Source: Acidiferrobacterales bacterium (lineage in GTDB: Bacteria; Pseudomonadota; Gammaproteobacteria; Acidiferrobacterales; Sulfurifustaceae). From it: DNA of 6,015 nt. Of this stretch, positions 5,673 to 6,015 are shown piece by piece. The stretch is taken from NCBI GenBank assembly GCA_015492195.1, contig WGFP01000193.1, positions 1 to 6,015 of the forward strand, written 5' to 3'. Numbering within the stretch: position 1 is the stretch's first letter; every line of letters starts with the position of its first letter. Both the position numbers and the translations under genes were made by a program. The notes under the pieces were generated by a model that did not search any database, had not been told where the DNA came from, and saw only the letters and a list, made by a program, of their open reading frames with translations.

Positions 5673-6015
5673 CTATTCCCCCCACACATCGCCAAGCAGG
5701 CGCAGCCAGTTTTCGCCCAGCACCTTGCGCATGCGCGCCTCGCTCCAGCGCGCGCGCGCCATGGCCGCCGTCAGGTTGGGATAATCGCTTAAGCTTCGGA
5801 TGCCTTCCGGGTTGGTGATGTCGCCAAAGTCCGTCAGTTTGCGCCCGGTGCCCTTGTCATGGGTGATCCAGCGGAAAAATTCCGCATCATAGCCTTGGGT
5901 GAAATCGGTGCCGAAGCCGACCGCGTCCTCGCCCGCGATATTGATGACATAGTCCATGGCTTCCACATAATCGTCCACGGTCGCCTTCGGCCCCTTCTTC
6001 AGGAAGGCCGGAAAC
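5673..6015 (-). CDS. Membrane dipeptidase-like protein (peptidase M19), C-terminal part
   Basis: The frame is open from the stop at 5675-5673 to the right edge, so this is the last 114 or so residues of a longer gene; the GTG at 5978 is an internal Val, not the start. The visible segment runs FPAFLKKGPKATVDDYVEAM, then a helix, EDAVGFGTDFTQGYDAEFF, and ends with NPEGIRSLSDYPNLTAAM and the helix ending VLGENWLRLLGDVWGE. The G-x-G-T/S-D-F strand, the pattern of a final P-x-L-T-x-x-x-x-x-x-G-W/x segment, and the ENWLRL ending are typical of M19 dipeptidases, zinc TIM-barrel enzymes that cleave dipeptides or related amide bonds, often including D-residues. The metal ligands lie mostly outside the window. 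It is the upstream member of an operon with the V4R-like gene. Confidence 0.85.
   Translation of the reverse strand, partial: FPAFLKKGPKATVDDYVEAMDYVINIAGEDAVGFGTDFTQGYDAEFFRWITHDKGTGRKLTDFGDITNPEGIRSLSDYPNLTAAMARARWSEARMRKVLGENWLRLLGDVWGE

Overview
The window comes from a high-GC proteobacterium, most likely an alphaproteobacterium. This rests on the GC-rich codon use of most genes, the short intergenic gaps with ATGA couplings, and the gene content; it is an inference and I cannot name a genus. All eight protein genes I accept lie on the minus strand, so transcription runs from high to low coordinates. The large plus-strand open frames are antisense shadows.

In transcription order: (a) 6015-5142, the C-terminal end of a membrane-dipeptidase-like (peptidase M19) protein, followed 3 bp later by a small V4R-like protein that keeps a putative Cys/Glu/Cys/Cys zinc site. 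(b) 5112-4042, an AT-richer gene for a NucS-like PD-(D/E)XK nuclease domain joined to a C-terminal domain that looks PUA/EVE-like, a plausible modification-sensing restriction or repair nuclease. (c) 4046-3900, an AT-rich regulatory stretch with a 22-bp palindrome across the nuclease stop codon, a GC-rich hairpin, and a promoter with CATATG palindromes. (d) 3899-3274, a toxin-antitoxin pair: an AbrB/MazE-type antitoxin and a Doc (Fic-fold) toxin, translationally coupled. (e) 3181-2297, a YghU-type glutathione S-transferase. (f) 2098-270, a two-gene operon of an LLM-class flavin-dependent oxidoreductase and an alpha/beta hydrolase joined by an ATGA overlap. (g) 1-238, a tandem 114-bp GC-rich repeat with internal palindromes, running off the left edge.

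The metabolic genes (dipeptidase, GST, flavin oxidoreductase, hydrolase) read like ordinary chromosomal genes. The nuclease and the toxin-antitoxin pair sit between them and look like acquired cargo with a defence or stability role. The items most worth a second look are the nuclease fusion, the V4R-like protein with its zinc-site spacing, the AbrB-Doc pairing with its operator layout, and the 114-bp repeat.
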